Source: VBCG01 sp039933715 (GTDB lineage Bacteria; Pseudomonadota; Gammaproteobacteria; Burkholderiales; Casimicrobiaceae). Taken from it: a DNA stretch of 13,291 nucleotides. A program made the position numbers and the translations under genes. The stretch covers positions 1 to 13,291 of the forward strand of contig JBDTNO010000087.1 in assembly GCA_039933715.1 (NCBI GenBank). The letters are read 5' to 3'. This document shows, in pieces, positions 7,176 through 13,291 of this stretch (its first letter is position 1; every line of letters begins with the position of its first letter). The notes beneath the pieces are model-generated. The model was given only the letters and a program-made list of their open reading frames with translations. It made no database searches and was not told where the DNA came from.

Positions 7176-7985
7176 ATGGGCTTCGTCTCCGCCCTCGCCT
7201 ACGCGTTGCTGATGAACGCGATCCCGCTCGTGGACGTCATCGTCCAGGGGCGCTCGCCGGCGTCGCTGCTCCTGCTGTTCTGGTTCGAGACCGTGCTGAT
7301 CCTCGTGACCGGCGCGATCCGCATCGTCGTGCACCGGCGCGCCACCGCGAAGACCGGGCACTACGCTCCGACCTCGACCGTTTCGAACAAGGACGCGGGC
7401 GCCGCGGAGGTGGTGCGCGATCTCGGCGACGAGAACACGTTCCTCCGGAATTTCGTCGCGCTCACCGCGGTCTTCACCGTCGCGCACGGCCTCTTCGTGC
7501 TCCTGCTCGTCTTCCTCTTCCACGTCGGCGGTCCATTGAGCTGGGACGAGGCGCGCCTCGCGCTCGCGTGGGCGACGGGCGTGCAGTTGCTGTTCCTGCT
7601 GGTCGACCTCCCGCGTTTGCGCGACTGGTCGTTCGCCCAACTCGGCACGGCCTGCGGTGCCGCGTCGATCCGCGTGCTCGTCACGCAATTGGGGCTGATC
7701 TTCGGCATCCCGGCGATCGGCATCACCGGCTCCGCGTGGGGGATGATCGGCACGTTCATGGGGCTGCGCGCGCTGGCCGACGCGTGCATCGCATGGCTCG
7801 GCGCGTTGATGAAGCGTCGCGACCTTCCACCCGGGCTGGCGGGGTTCCTCGCTCGACGCGGCAAAGAGAGCGCCGAGGAGATCGAAGCCGAGTTCGACGC
7901 GCTGAAAGAGCGCGGGCGCGAAGTCGAGGTGCTGCTGGAGCGGCCGATCGGCGAGGTCCGCCGGGGGGGAGCCTCCGGTTCCTGA
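7176..7985 (+). CDS. multi-pass membrane protein, DUF6498-like
   Basis: Predicted inner-membrane protein of 269 residues and unknown function. Hydrophobic segments lie at about 3-23, 28-52, 92-117, 127-146, 163-185 and 187-211. A polar loop is at 53-90, and a charged, probably cytoplasmic C-terminal helix (EEIEAEFDALKERGREVEVLLER) is at about 232-256. The SPASLLLLFWFETVLI stretch resembles the conserved start of DUF6498 proteins; I make that assignment from memory and it is moderate. The start is 21 bases after the tyrS stop, so it probably shares the transcript, although no good Shine-Dalgarno is visible before the ATG. It ends 12 bases from the convergent pirin gene. Confidence 0.7.
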   Translation: MGFVSALAYALLMNAIPLVDVIVQGRSPASLLLLFWFETVLILVTGAIRIVVHRRATAKTGHYAPTSTVSNKDAGAAEVVRDLGDENTFLRNFVALTAVFTVAHGLFVLLLVFLFHVGGPLSWDEARLALAWATGVQLLFLLVDLPRLRDWSFAQLGTACGAASIRVLVTQLGLIFGIPAIGITGSAWGMIGTFMGLRALADACIAWLGALMKRRDLPPGLAGFLARRGKESAEEIEAEFDALKERGREVEVLLERPIGEVRRGGASGS

Positions 7986-8002
7986 CCCCGGATGCCGTCA
8001 GG
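7981..8002. repeat. inverted repeat across two convergent stop codons
   Basis: CCTGAC (7981-7986) and GTCAGG (7997-8002) form a perfect 6-bp inverted repeat with a 10-base loop. One arm contains the TGA of the membrane-protein gene, the other the TGA of pirin. There is no T tract, so terminator function is uncertain. Confidence 0.35.
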
Positions 8003-8900
8003 ACGCGGGCGGCGGCTCGCGCGGCGGGCCGGAGGGCAGCGGCGTCCATTCCTGGTCGTCGTGCACCGGCAGCTTCATGCGCCCGGCGGCCCAGTCGGCC
8101 TTCGCCTCCTCGATCCGCTCGCGCGACGACGACACGAAGTTCCACTCGATGTGCCGCGGGCCGATCGGCTCGCCGCCGAGCAGCATCACCGTCGCATCGG
8201 TCCTCGCACGAATCGTCACCGTGTCGCCGGGCGCGAATACGACCATGCGTCCGGCTTCGAACACCTGACCGTCGGCCTCGATGGATCCGGCAGCGACGTA
8301 GGCCGCGCGTTCCGGGTAGCGCGCTTCCAGTCCGGCGCTGACGCCGGCGTCGAGTCGCCAGTGCACGTAGAAGAGCGGCGAGAGCGTGCGTACCGGCGAC
8401 TTCACACCGTAGGCCTCGCCGGCGACGAGGCGCGCTCGCAATCCCCTGGTCTCGTAGGTCGGCATCGCGTCGCCCGCGTGGTGCGCGAACGACGGCTCGT
8501 CCTCTTCGTGCTCGGCCGGCAGCCCGACCCACGCCTGGATGCCGAACAGCGGATCGCCCTGGCGGCGCGCGCGCTCGAAGCGCTCCGAATGCGTGATGCC
8601 GCGGCCCGCGGTCATCCAGTTGAGCTCGCCGGGCCGGATCGGCTGCTCGAAGCCGAGGCTGTCGCGATGCACGATCTCGCCGTCGAACAGGTAGGTGACG
8701 GTGGCGAGGCCGATGTGAGGATGCGGGCGGACATCGAGCGATCGCGGGATGCCGGCGGGCAGGTCGACCGGTCCCATCTGGTCGAAGAACACGAACGGCC
8801 CGACCATCCGATGGTGCGCCCACGGCAGCACGCGGCCGACTTCGAATCCGCCACCGAGGTCGCGGCGGCGCTGATCGATCACCCGCTCGATCATGCGCAT
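7998..8900 (-). CDS. pirin family protein
   Basis: Bicupin metalloprotein of 300 residues, full length for pirins. The metal-binding residues of the N-terminal cupin are all present: H60 and H62 in RPHPHIGLATVTYLFDGE, and H104 and E106 in GITHSE. They correspond to His56, His58, His101 and Glu103 of human pirin. Bacterial pirins include quercetin dioxygenases and redox-sensing partners of metabolic enzymes; which applies here cannot be told. The ATG at 8900 is annotated, but an ATG two codons later (8894) has GCGGGG at better spacing and may be the real start. The gene begins 7 bases after the stop of the HbpS-like gene and so is probably the last gene of the sox transcript. Confidence 0.93.
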   Translation of the reverse strand: MRMIERVIDQRRRDLGGGFEVGRVLPWAHHRMVGPFVFFDQMGPVDLPAGIPRSLDVRPHPHIGLATVTYLFDGEIVHRDSLGFEQPIRPGELNWMTAGRGITHSERFERARRQGDPLFGIQAWVGLPAEHEEDEPSFAHHAGDAMPTYETRGLRARLVAGEAYGVKSPVRTLSPLFYVHWRLDAGVSAGLEARYPERAAYVAAGSIEADGQVFEAGRMVVFAPGDTVTIRARTDATVMLLGGEPIGPRHIEWNFVSSSRERIEEAKADWAAGRMKLPVHDDQEWTPLPSGPPREPPPAS

Positions 8901-8907
8901 CCCCGCT

Positions 8908-9438
8908 TCATTCGAGCTCCAGCGAATCCGAGATCGCGGTCACGCCCGCTTTCGCGCAGGTTTCGTCCGCGTCGCCGCCCGGCGCGCCCGAAACGCCGAT
9001 GCCGCCAACGAGCGCGCCTTTCGCGCGAATGACGATGCCGCCCCCGACGGCGACGACGCCGGGAAGATCGCGGATGCCCGATTGCGGCCGGCCGGACTGC
9101 GTCTGCGCGGCGAGCTCGCTCGTGTCGACGCGGAAGCTGACCGCCGTCGACGCCTTGCCGAGCGCGGTCGAGACCGTGTGCGATCCGGCCAGCGGATCGC
9201 GCAGCAGCGCGAGCGCGTAGCCGCTTCGGTCGACGACGGCGACCGCGACCGTGTATCCGTCCTTCTGGCACCGTGCGAACGCGGCTTGCGCGGCGGCCAG
9301 CGCGGCGCCGGTCTGGAGCGACGTGAGCGGGATCGTGAGCTTCGGCGCCTGCAACTGCGCTTGCGCGGCCGACGCGAGCGCGAGCGCGCTCGCAACGACG
9401 AGCTGCACGATCGGGAATCGAGACACCAACGTCGTCAT
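8908..9438 (-). CDS. secreted GlcG/HbpS-like haem-binding protein
   Basis: Small protein of 176 residues in the GlcG/HbpS (DUF336) family. An N-terminal signal peptide (about 1-27, hydrophobic core VVASALALASA, cleavage after AQA) predicts export to the periplasm. The family core is clear: VAVVDRSGYALALLR (66-80), KASTAVSF (95-102), the glycine-rich GVVAVGGGIVIRAKG (127-141) and VGGIGVSGAPGGDADETCAKAG (144-165). Streptomyces HbpS binds haem and senses redox stress; other members have no known role. The ATG overlaps the soxB stop as ATGA (9435-9438), and a GGGGA ribosome site lies inside the soxB end, so translation is coupled to soxB. A link to haem supply or redox protection of SoxAX is inference. 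Confidence 0.87.
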   Translation of the reverse strand: MTTLVSRFPIVQLVVASALALASAAQAQLQAPKLTIPLTSLQTGAALAAAQAAFARCQKDGYTVAVAVVDRSGYALALLRDPLAGSHTVSTALGKASTAVSFRVDTSELAAQTQSGRPQSGIRDLPGVVAVGGGIVIRAKGALVGGIGVSGAPGGDADETCAKAGVTAISDSLELE

Positions 9439-11159
9439 GCCGCGATCCCCGGATTGCCCTGCACGCCGATGATCGTCGGCGTTTCGAGCGTTCGCGCGCG
9501 CACGGTCTTCTCGCGCTTCAGGTAGCGCTCGATCACGTCCCAGACCGGCTCGCCGCCCGCGTGCTTCGCCTCCTCCGACACCGGCGCCCAGCCCGCGACC
9601 TTGTAGCGCTTGTCCGCCTCGACCGGCTTGCCGCGCGCCTCCATGCGCGAGATGCGGTCGCCCGACTTCGCGTACGGATCGATCGCGTACGCGAGGCCGC
9701 CGACGCGCACCATGTCGCCGCCCTGCTGGTAGTACGGATCGGGATTGAACAGGTTGTCGGCGACGTCTTCGAGTATCGTCTTGATCATCGAGCCGCTGAG
9801 CTCGGACACCGTCGTGTAGGGATAGGTGATCGCCGTCTGGTCCATCAGGTCCTCGCGCCGGATCGATTCGCCGGCGAGCAGCGTCGGCCCCCAGCGGAAG
9901 CCGGGCGAGAATGCGATCGGCGCGTCCTTCTCGGCGCGAAGGCCGTCGAGGATCAGCTGGTCGAACGAACCGTTGAAATTGCCGCGCCGGTACAGCAGCG
10001 TCTCGGTGACCGCCAGCGGCTCGGCGAGCTTCGCCGCGAACGGTGCACGGTGCCTCGCGATCAGCGCGTCCATCTCGCGATCGGCGGGGAGCAGCGCGCT
10101 GAACACCGGCAAGAGCCGGTAGCGGAAATCGGCGACCTTGCCGCCACGAACGTCGAGGTCGAGCACGGCGAGGAACTTGCCGTTGCTTCCCGCGTTGGTG
10201 ACGATCGTCTTGCCGCCGCGATTCGCGACGATCGTCGGTTGCGGCACGCCGTCGTGCGTGTGGCCGCCGAGGATCGCGTCGATGCCGCCGACGCGCGCCG
10301 CGAGCTTGAGGTCGACGTCCATCCCGTTGTGCGACAGGAGGATGACCGCCGAGGCACCTTTCGCCCGCGCCTCGTCGACGGTCTTCTGCAAAGCCTCCTC
10401 CTGGATGCCGAACGTCCATTCGGGCACGAAATAGCGCGGGTTGGCGATCGGCGTGTACGGGAACGCCTGCCCGACGATCGCGACCGCCACGCCGTTGAAG
10501 CTGCGGATCACGTACGGCTTGAACACCGGGTCGCCGAAATCAGCGGTCTTCACGTTCTGCGCGAGGAAGTCGACGCTGCCAGCGAAATCGCGCTCGACGA
10601 CTTCCTTCACGCGATCCGCGCCGTAGGTGAATTCCCAGTGACCGGTCGTCGCGTCGACGCCGAGGAGCTTCTGCGCGTCGATCATGTCCTGGCCTCGCGT
10701 CCACAGCGCGGTCGCCGATCCCTGCCAACTGTCGCCGCCGTCCAGCAGCAGCGCACCGGGGCGCGAGGCGCGGAGCTTCTTCACGAGCGTGGCGAGATGC
10801 GCGAAACCACCTACCGTGCCGTACGCACGCGCCGCGCGCCCGAAATCGAGGTAGGTGAACGCGTGCGCTTCACGCGTGCCGGCGCGAATGCCGAAATGCC
10901 GGAGCAACGCCTCGCCGACCAGATGCGGCGGCTTGCCGGCCGCCGTTCCGACGCCGAGGTTGACCGAGGGCTCGCGGAAGCGGAGAGGTCGAAGCTGGGC
11001 GTGCGTGTCGGTGACGTGCAGCACGCTCACGTTGCCGAAACGCTCGACCGAGTCGTAGAACGCGGCGCCGGCATCGAGATCGAGCGCGGCGCGCGCGTCG
11101 AGAGAAAGTCCGGCCGCCGCGCCCGCCGCGAGCAGTTGCAGGAATTCTCTGCGATCCAT
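9435..11159 (-). CDS. soxB: thiosulfohydrolase SoxB
   Basis: Periplasmic dimanganese hydrolase, 574 residues, normal for SoxB. It removes the terminal sulfone from SoxY-bound S-sulfonate as sulfate in the Sox cycle. A Tat signal with twin arginines starts the protein (MDRREFLQLLAAGAAAGL), as expected for a metalloenzyme folded before export. Metal-site motifs of the 5'-nucleotidase/metallophosphatase fold are present: VTDTHAQ (D51, H53), GGDSWQGS (D143), TGHWEF (H174, the SoxB version of the GNHE block), SHNGMD and GGHTHDG. The C-terminal nucleotidase-like domain includes FNGSFDQLI and QGGDMVRVGG. No Shine-Dalgarno precedes the ATG; a perfect hairpin lies 9 bases upstream instead. It overlaps the HbpS-like gene by four bases. 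Confidence 0.96.
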   Translation of the reverse strand: MDRREFLQLLAAGAAAGLSLDARAALDLDAGAAFYDSVERFGNVSVLHVTDTHAQLRPLRFREPSVNLGVGTAAGKPPHLVGEALLRHFGIRAGTREAHAFTYLDFGRAARAYGTVGGFAHLATLVKKLRASRPGALLLDGGDSWQGSATALWTRGQDMIDAQKLLGVDATTGHWEFTYGADRVKEVVERDFAGSVDFLAQNVKTADFGDPVFKPYVIRSFNGVAVAIVGQAFPYTPIANPRYFVPEWTFGIQEEALQKTVDEARAKGASAVILLSHNGMDVDLKLAARVGGIDAILGGHTHDGVPQPTIVANRGGKTIVTNAGSNGKFLAVLDLDVRGGKVADFRYRLLPVFSALLPADREMDALIARHRAPFAAKLAEPLAVTETLLYRRGNFNGSFDQLILDGLRAEKDAPIAFSPGFRWGPTLLAGESIRREDLMDQTAITYPYTTVSELSGSMIKTILEDVADNLFNPDPYYQQGGDMVRVGGLAYAIDPYAKSGDRISRMEARGKPVEADKRYKVAGWAPVSEEAKHAGGEPVWDVIERYLKREKTVRARTLETPTIIGVQGNPGIAA

Positions 11160-11168
11160 GTTGCGAGC

Positions 11169-11194
11169 GACGAAAGTGAAACCCTACTTTCGTC
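11169..11194 (-). promoter_or_regulatory. hairpin just upstream of the soxB start
   Basis: GACGAAAGT and ACTTTCGTC form a perfect 9-bp inverted repeat with an 8-base loop (11178-11185). On the transcript it ends 9 bases before the soxB ATG. The loop carries AGGG, the only Shine-Dalgarno-like run in the leader. It may be a translational control hairpin, an RNA-stability element or a protein-binding palindrome. Confidence 0.5.
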
Positions 11195-11208
11195 CGAGGG
11201 GAGTCACG

Positions 11209-11240
11209 CTGGAATCGCTGGCGAAGCCAGTCGATTCCAG
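11209..11240. repeat. strong 14-bp hairpin in the soxX-soxB gap
   Basis: CTGGAATCG (11209-11217) pairs with CGATTCCAG (11232-11240), and inside it CTGGC (11218-11222) pairs with GCCAG (11226-11230) around a GAA loop. One unpaired T is at 11231. The stem is 14 bp in total. No T tract follows on either strand, so it is more like a REP-type or mRNA-stabilising element than a terminator. Confidence 0.6.
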
Positions 11241-11271
11241 CCGACACGCGCCACGATCGGCCGAGGTTCCA

Positions 11272-11904
11272 TCACTGGTTGACTGGCGAAGCGGGATCCA
11301 TCAGCAGCGCGACGACGTCCTGCACCTGCGCGCTCGTCAGGATGCCCGCATGGCCGAAGCGCGGCATGTTCGTGCACGCGTTGAATGCCTCCGCATTCCA
11401 GACCTTGCCCCACGCGTAGCGCTTGATGTCGTCGCCGTAGCCGCGCAGCTTCGCGAACTGGTAGAGGGTCGGGCCGATCGTGCCGTAGCTGATCTCCTGC
11501 TGGGTCAGCTGGTGGCATGCGTAGCAGTTCGCGCCGGACGGCACCTTCGGGTCGTCCGAATACTGGAACCCGGTGCCGCGCTGCGCGATCTGCTCGCCGC
11601 GCTTCCAGTCGCCGAGGTACTTGCCGTCCGATGGATACTTGATCGCCGCCAGGTTCGCCTGCTCGATCTTCGTGGCGACATCCTTCGGCAGCTCCTTGCC
11701 CGCGTACTGGCTGCAGAGCGCCTGCGTCTCGTCCTGCGTGAGGCGGTCGAGCTTCGCCTGGCCCTTTTCCTTGAACGACGCCTTCATCATGGCCGCGGCC
11801 TTGGCGCGCGCCTCGGCGTCGCTCGGCGCCGGCTGCATCATCGCGCATCCGGCGATGACGAAGGCGGCCGCGACGGCGGCGCCATAGAGGTGGTTACGGT
11901 TCAT
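11272..11904 (-). CDS. soxX: sulfur oxidation c-type cytochrome SoxX
   Basis: Monohaem cytochrome c subunit of SoxAX, 210 residues, which passes electrons from thiosulfate oxidation to the respiratory chain. The haem is attached by CYACH (C127, C130, H131), with M180 in NMPRFG as the likely distal ligand. The N-terminal export signal ends in IAGC (C20), a fair lipobox, so the mature protein may be lipid-anchored instead of soluble. Residues 21-100 form a helical, charged extension ahead of the cytochrome domain, as in the longer SoxX proteins, and include C64. A good Shine-Dalgarno GGGAGG precedes the ATG, and only 13 bases separate it from soxA. A 112-base gap with two hairpins separates it from soxB. 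Confidence 0.94.
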   Translation of the reverse strand: MNRNHLYGAAVAAAFVIAGCAMMQPAPSDAEARAKAAAMMKASFKEKGQAKLDRLTQDETQALCSQYAGKELPKDVATKIEQANLAAIKYPSDGKYLGDWKRGEQIAQRGTGFQYSDDPKVPSGANCYACHQLTQQEISYGTIGPTLYQFAKLRGYGDDIKRYAWGKVWNAEAFNACTNMPRFGHAGILTSAQVQDVVALLMDPASPVNQ

Positions 11905-11917
11905 CGTCGGCCTCCCG

Positions 11918-12727
11918 TTACCGCTTGATCGACGGCGCGTCGAACGCGGCGCCGTTCGCGTTGGCGGCGAGGAACGTCGTCAGCGCCACCGACGCGGGCG
12001 ACGCGTACTCGAGCTCCGGGAAGCGCTGCTGGCGGAAGCAGTCGTTGAGGCGCCACTGGAACGTGCGCAATTCGCCCTGCGAAACGCGGTAGGCGGGCCA
12101 GGTCGTGTAGCCCTTCTGCGCGCCGGCCTTCGAAGTGAGGTTCGGGAGGTCCTGCAGCCGGATGCGCTTCCCGTCCTCGCCGTGGCAGGTCGCGCACGAG
12201 AAATCGTGCGGGCCGCCGCGGAAGTAGAAGATCTTCTCGCCGACCGCGTAGGCTTCCTTCATCTTCGGATGGTTGAGGCTCACCGCCATCTTCACGCCGC
12301 GCGACTCGCCGGTCACGTAAGCACCGAGCGCCTCCAGGTCGGACTTGCGGTCAGGGCCGCCGAACGGATTGCGCTTCGCGTCGGCCTCGGTCATTCCCTG
12401 CAGCGTGACGCGACACCAGACGAGGCGCGACTCGAGGTCCATCACGCGGTCGGCGTCGGGGAAGTAGCGCGGCAACTCCGCGTACGCGCCCTTGACGACA
12501 CCGGGGCCCTTGCCGAGGTCGCAACGCTCGAGCGACACGTTCTTCGGGCCGGTCGGGGTCTTCCACAAGCCTTCGCCGCGCGCTTCCCACAATTCGGCGG
12601 GATTACCGTCCTGCAACGCCTGCCGGTATTTCTCGATCTCGTCCGCCGCGGAGCCCTGCGCGAGCGCGAACGGAACGGCAAGGGCGAGCCCGGCGACGGC
12701 GAGCGCCGGTCGGATGCTTCGGATCAT
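11918..12727 (-). CDS. soxA: sulfur oxidation c-type cytochrome SoxA, single-haem type
   Basis: Catalytic cytochrome subunit of SoxAX, 269 residues, which joins thiosulfate to the SoxY cysteine in the periplasm. A Sec signal peptide (cleavage near ALA-Q24) is followed by a first cytochrome-like domain with no CxxCH motif. In its place stand C69 (LERCDLG) and C105 (RLVWCRV), which could form a disulfide as in single-haem SoxA of Starkeya novella. The second domain binds the active haem through CATCH (C178, C181, H182), and C230 in RLNDCFRQQRFPE is the conserved cysteine persulfide ligand. The ATG at 12727 has a strong Shine-Dalgarno GGAGGAGG; the frame stays open upstream but loses the signal-peptide fit. 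Confidence 0.95.
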   Translation of the reverse strand: MIRSIRPALAVAGLALAVPFALAQGSAADEIEKYRQALQDGNPAELWEARGEGLWKTPTGPKNVSLERCDLGKGPGVVKGAYAELPRYFPDADRVMDLESRLVWCRVTLQGMTEADAKRNPFGGPDRKSDLEALGAYVTGESRGVKMAVSLNHPKMKEAYAVGEKIFYFRGGPHDFSCATCHGEDGKRIRLQDLPNLTSKAGAQKGYTTWPAYRVSQGELRTFQWRLNDCFRQQRFPELEYASPASVALTTFLAANANGAAFDAPSIKR

Positions 12728-12741
12728 CTGGCCTCCTCCAA

Positions 12742-12843
12742 ATGGCGGGACCTCGATCGTGCGCGGTCCCATGGCGGGCGACGCGCCGTCTCGCGCGGAA
12801 CCCGATCGTTGCCGCCGCGCCTCGTCGCTTCGTCGCGATCGGG
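12742..12843. repeat. inverted and direct repeats in the soxZ-soxA spacer
   Basis: The 137-base spacer holds two inverted repeats: GGGACC/GGTCCC (12747-12752, 12765-12770) and CCCGATCG/CGATCGGG (12801-12808, 12836-12843). It also holds a direct repeat of ATGGCGGG (12742-12749, 12771-12778). No T tract or convincing gene is present. Confidence 0.35.
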
Positions 12844-12864
12844 CGCGGTCGTCGTCGTGCGCCG

Positions 12865-13176
12865 TCAGGCGATCGTCGCCTCGTCGGTGCGCTTGTCCCC
12901 GCGATTGTCGGTCCACGTGATCTGGACCTTGTCGCCCTTCGCGCCGCCCTTGAACTTGAACGCCAGGAACGGGTTCTTCGCGACCGCCGGCCCCCATTGC
13001 GCCGACAGCACGGTCTTGCCGTTCCACGTCGCGGAGACGTTCTGGATGAACCACGCCGGCACCGTCTTGCCCTGCGCGTCCTTGCGCTGGCCGGTCTCCA
13101 TCTCGTGGTTCATCAGCACCTTGACCTCGGTCGAGTCGCCGACCTGGTTGGCGCGGATCTTCATCGGATCAGCCAT
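12865..13176 (-). CDS. soxZ: thiosulfate oxidation carrier partner SoxZ
   Basis: Immunoglobulin-fold partner of SoxY, 103 residues, the normal SoxZ size. SoxZ binds SoxY and helps present its C-terminal swinging arm to the Sox enzymes; it carries no cofactor itself. Recognisable blocks are PMKIRANQVGDSTEVKVLM (4-22), the MNHEMETGQRKD turn, VPAWFIQNVSATWNGKTV and the beta-strand end GDKVQITWTDNRGD. There is no signal peptide, in line with export in complex with Tat-borne SoxY. AAAGGCGAG serves as ribosome site before the ATG. It lies 38 bases after soxY; the longer 137-base spacer to soxA contains the repeats listed separately. Confidence 0.95.
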   Translation of the reverse strand: MADPMKIRANQVGDSTEVKVLMNHEMETGQRKDAQGKTVPAWFIQNVSATWNGKTVLSAQWGPAVAKNPFLAFKFKGGAKGDKVQITWTDNRGDKRTDEATIA

Positions 13177-13214
13177 GGCTCGCCTTTCGTGTCACATGCA
13201 CGGGGACGATGGCA

Positions 13215-13291
13215 TCAGCCACCGCAGCCGCCGAGGGTGACCTTGATTTCCTTGGACGCGACGTAGAACTTGCCGTCGGCCTTGACGAGCG
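13215..13291 (-). CDS. soxY: SoxY sulfur carrier, C-terminal fragment (runs off the window)
   Basis: Only the last 24 codons and the stop are inside the window. They read KADGKFYVASKEIKVTLGG followed by CGG, so the protein ends in the diagnostic GGCGG motif, whose cysteine carries the sulfur substrate on a flexible arm. The gene continues beyond position 13291, so the Tat signal and the fold cannot be checked. Position directly before soxZ is as expected for the SoxYZ heterodimer. Confidence 0.92.
   Translation of the reverse strand, partial: LVKADGKFYVASKEIKVTLGGCGG

Noticed and set aside
9561..11282. 573-residue open frame on the + strand
   Set aside because: It is fully antisense to soxB, which has all metal-site motifs; the composition is typical of a shadow frame.
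12182..13240. 352-residue open frame on the + strand
   Set aside because: It is antisense to soxA, soxZ and the soxY end and shows no domain.
1..13291. CRISPR arrays, insertion sequences, phage genes or toxin-antitoxin pairs
   Set aside because: None was seen; no regularly spaced repeats, transposase motifs or terminal inverted repeats with target duplications are visible.

Overview
The window looks like chromosomal DNA of a high-GC betaproteobacterium (Burkholderiales-like in the broad sense). The basis is gene order and protein type. A coiled-coil membrane protein, a bactofilin, erpA, anmK, an M23 peptidase and tyrS lie together, as is familiar in that class, and the codon usage is strongly GC-biased throughout. 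No tRNA, rRNA, insertion sequence or CRISPR array was seen.

Left block (1-1871, + strand). After about 214 bases with no recognisable gene come a DUF6776-like membrane coiled-coil protein, a bactofilin and the iron-sulfur carrier erpA, closed by a clear rho-independent terminator at 1845-1871. Facing this block is a leftward group (5205 to 1902): an M23 endopeptidase of the LytM/MepM type, anhydro-N-acetylmuramate kinase (anmK) and a 3-hydroxybutyrate dehydrogenase. Its theme is cell-wall turnover and recycling, with polyhydroxybutyrate/ketone-body catabolism at the distal end.

Middle block (5254-7985, + strand). A glutathione S-transferase-like gene overlaps tyrS by the four bases GTGA. A multi-pass membrane protein of the DUF6498 type follows. 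TAGAAT -10 motifs on opposite strands lie near the M23/GST boundary, and the leftward one would give a nearly leaderless M23 transcript.

Right block (13291 to 7998, - strand). This is a thiosulfate-oxidation (Sox) operon read leftwards: soxY (only its C-terminal end, with the GGCGG sulfur-carrier motif), soxZ, a single-haem soxA, soxX and soxB. Two accessory genes follow: a secreted GlcG/HbpS-like protein overlapping soxB by ATGA, and a pirin 7 bases further on. SoxAX links thiosulfate to the SoxY cysteine, SoxZ partners SoxY, and SoxB releases sulfate. Whether soxCD is present cannot be seen because the window ends inside soxY.

I found no clearly new multi-gene system. The points most worth a second look are the HbpS-pirin tail of the sox operon, the apparent lipoprotein signal on SoxX, two strong perfect hairpins in the soxX-soxB gap, the GST-tyrS translational overlap, and the opposed TAGAAT motifs with a possibly leaderless M23 start.
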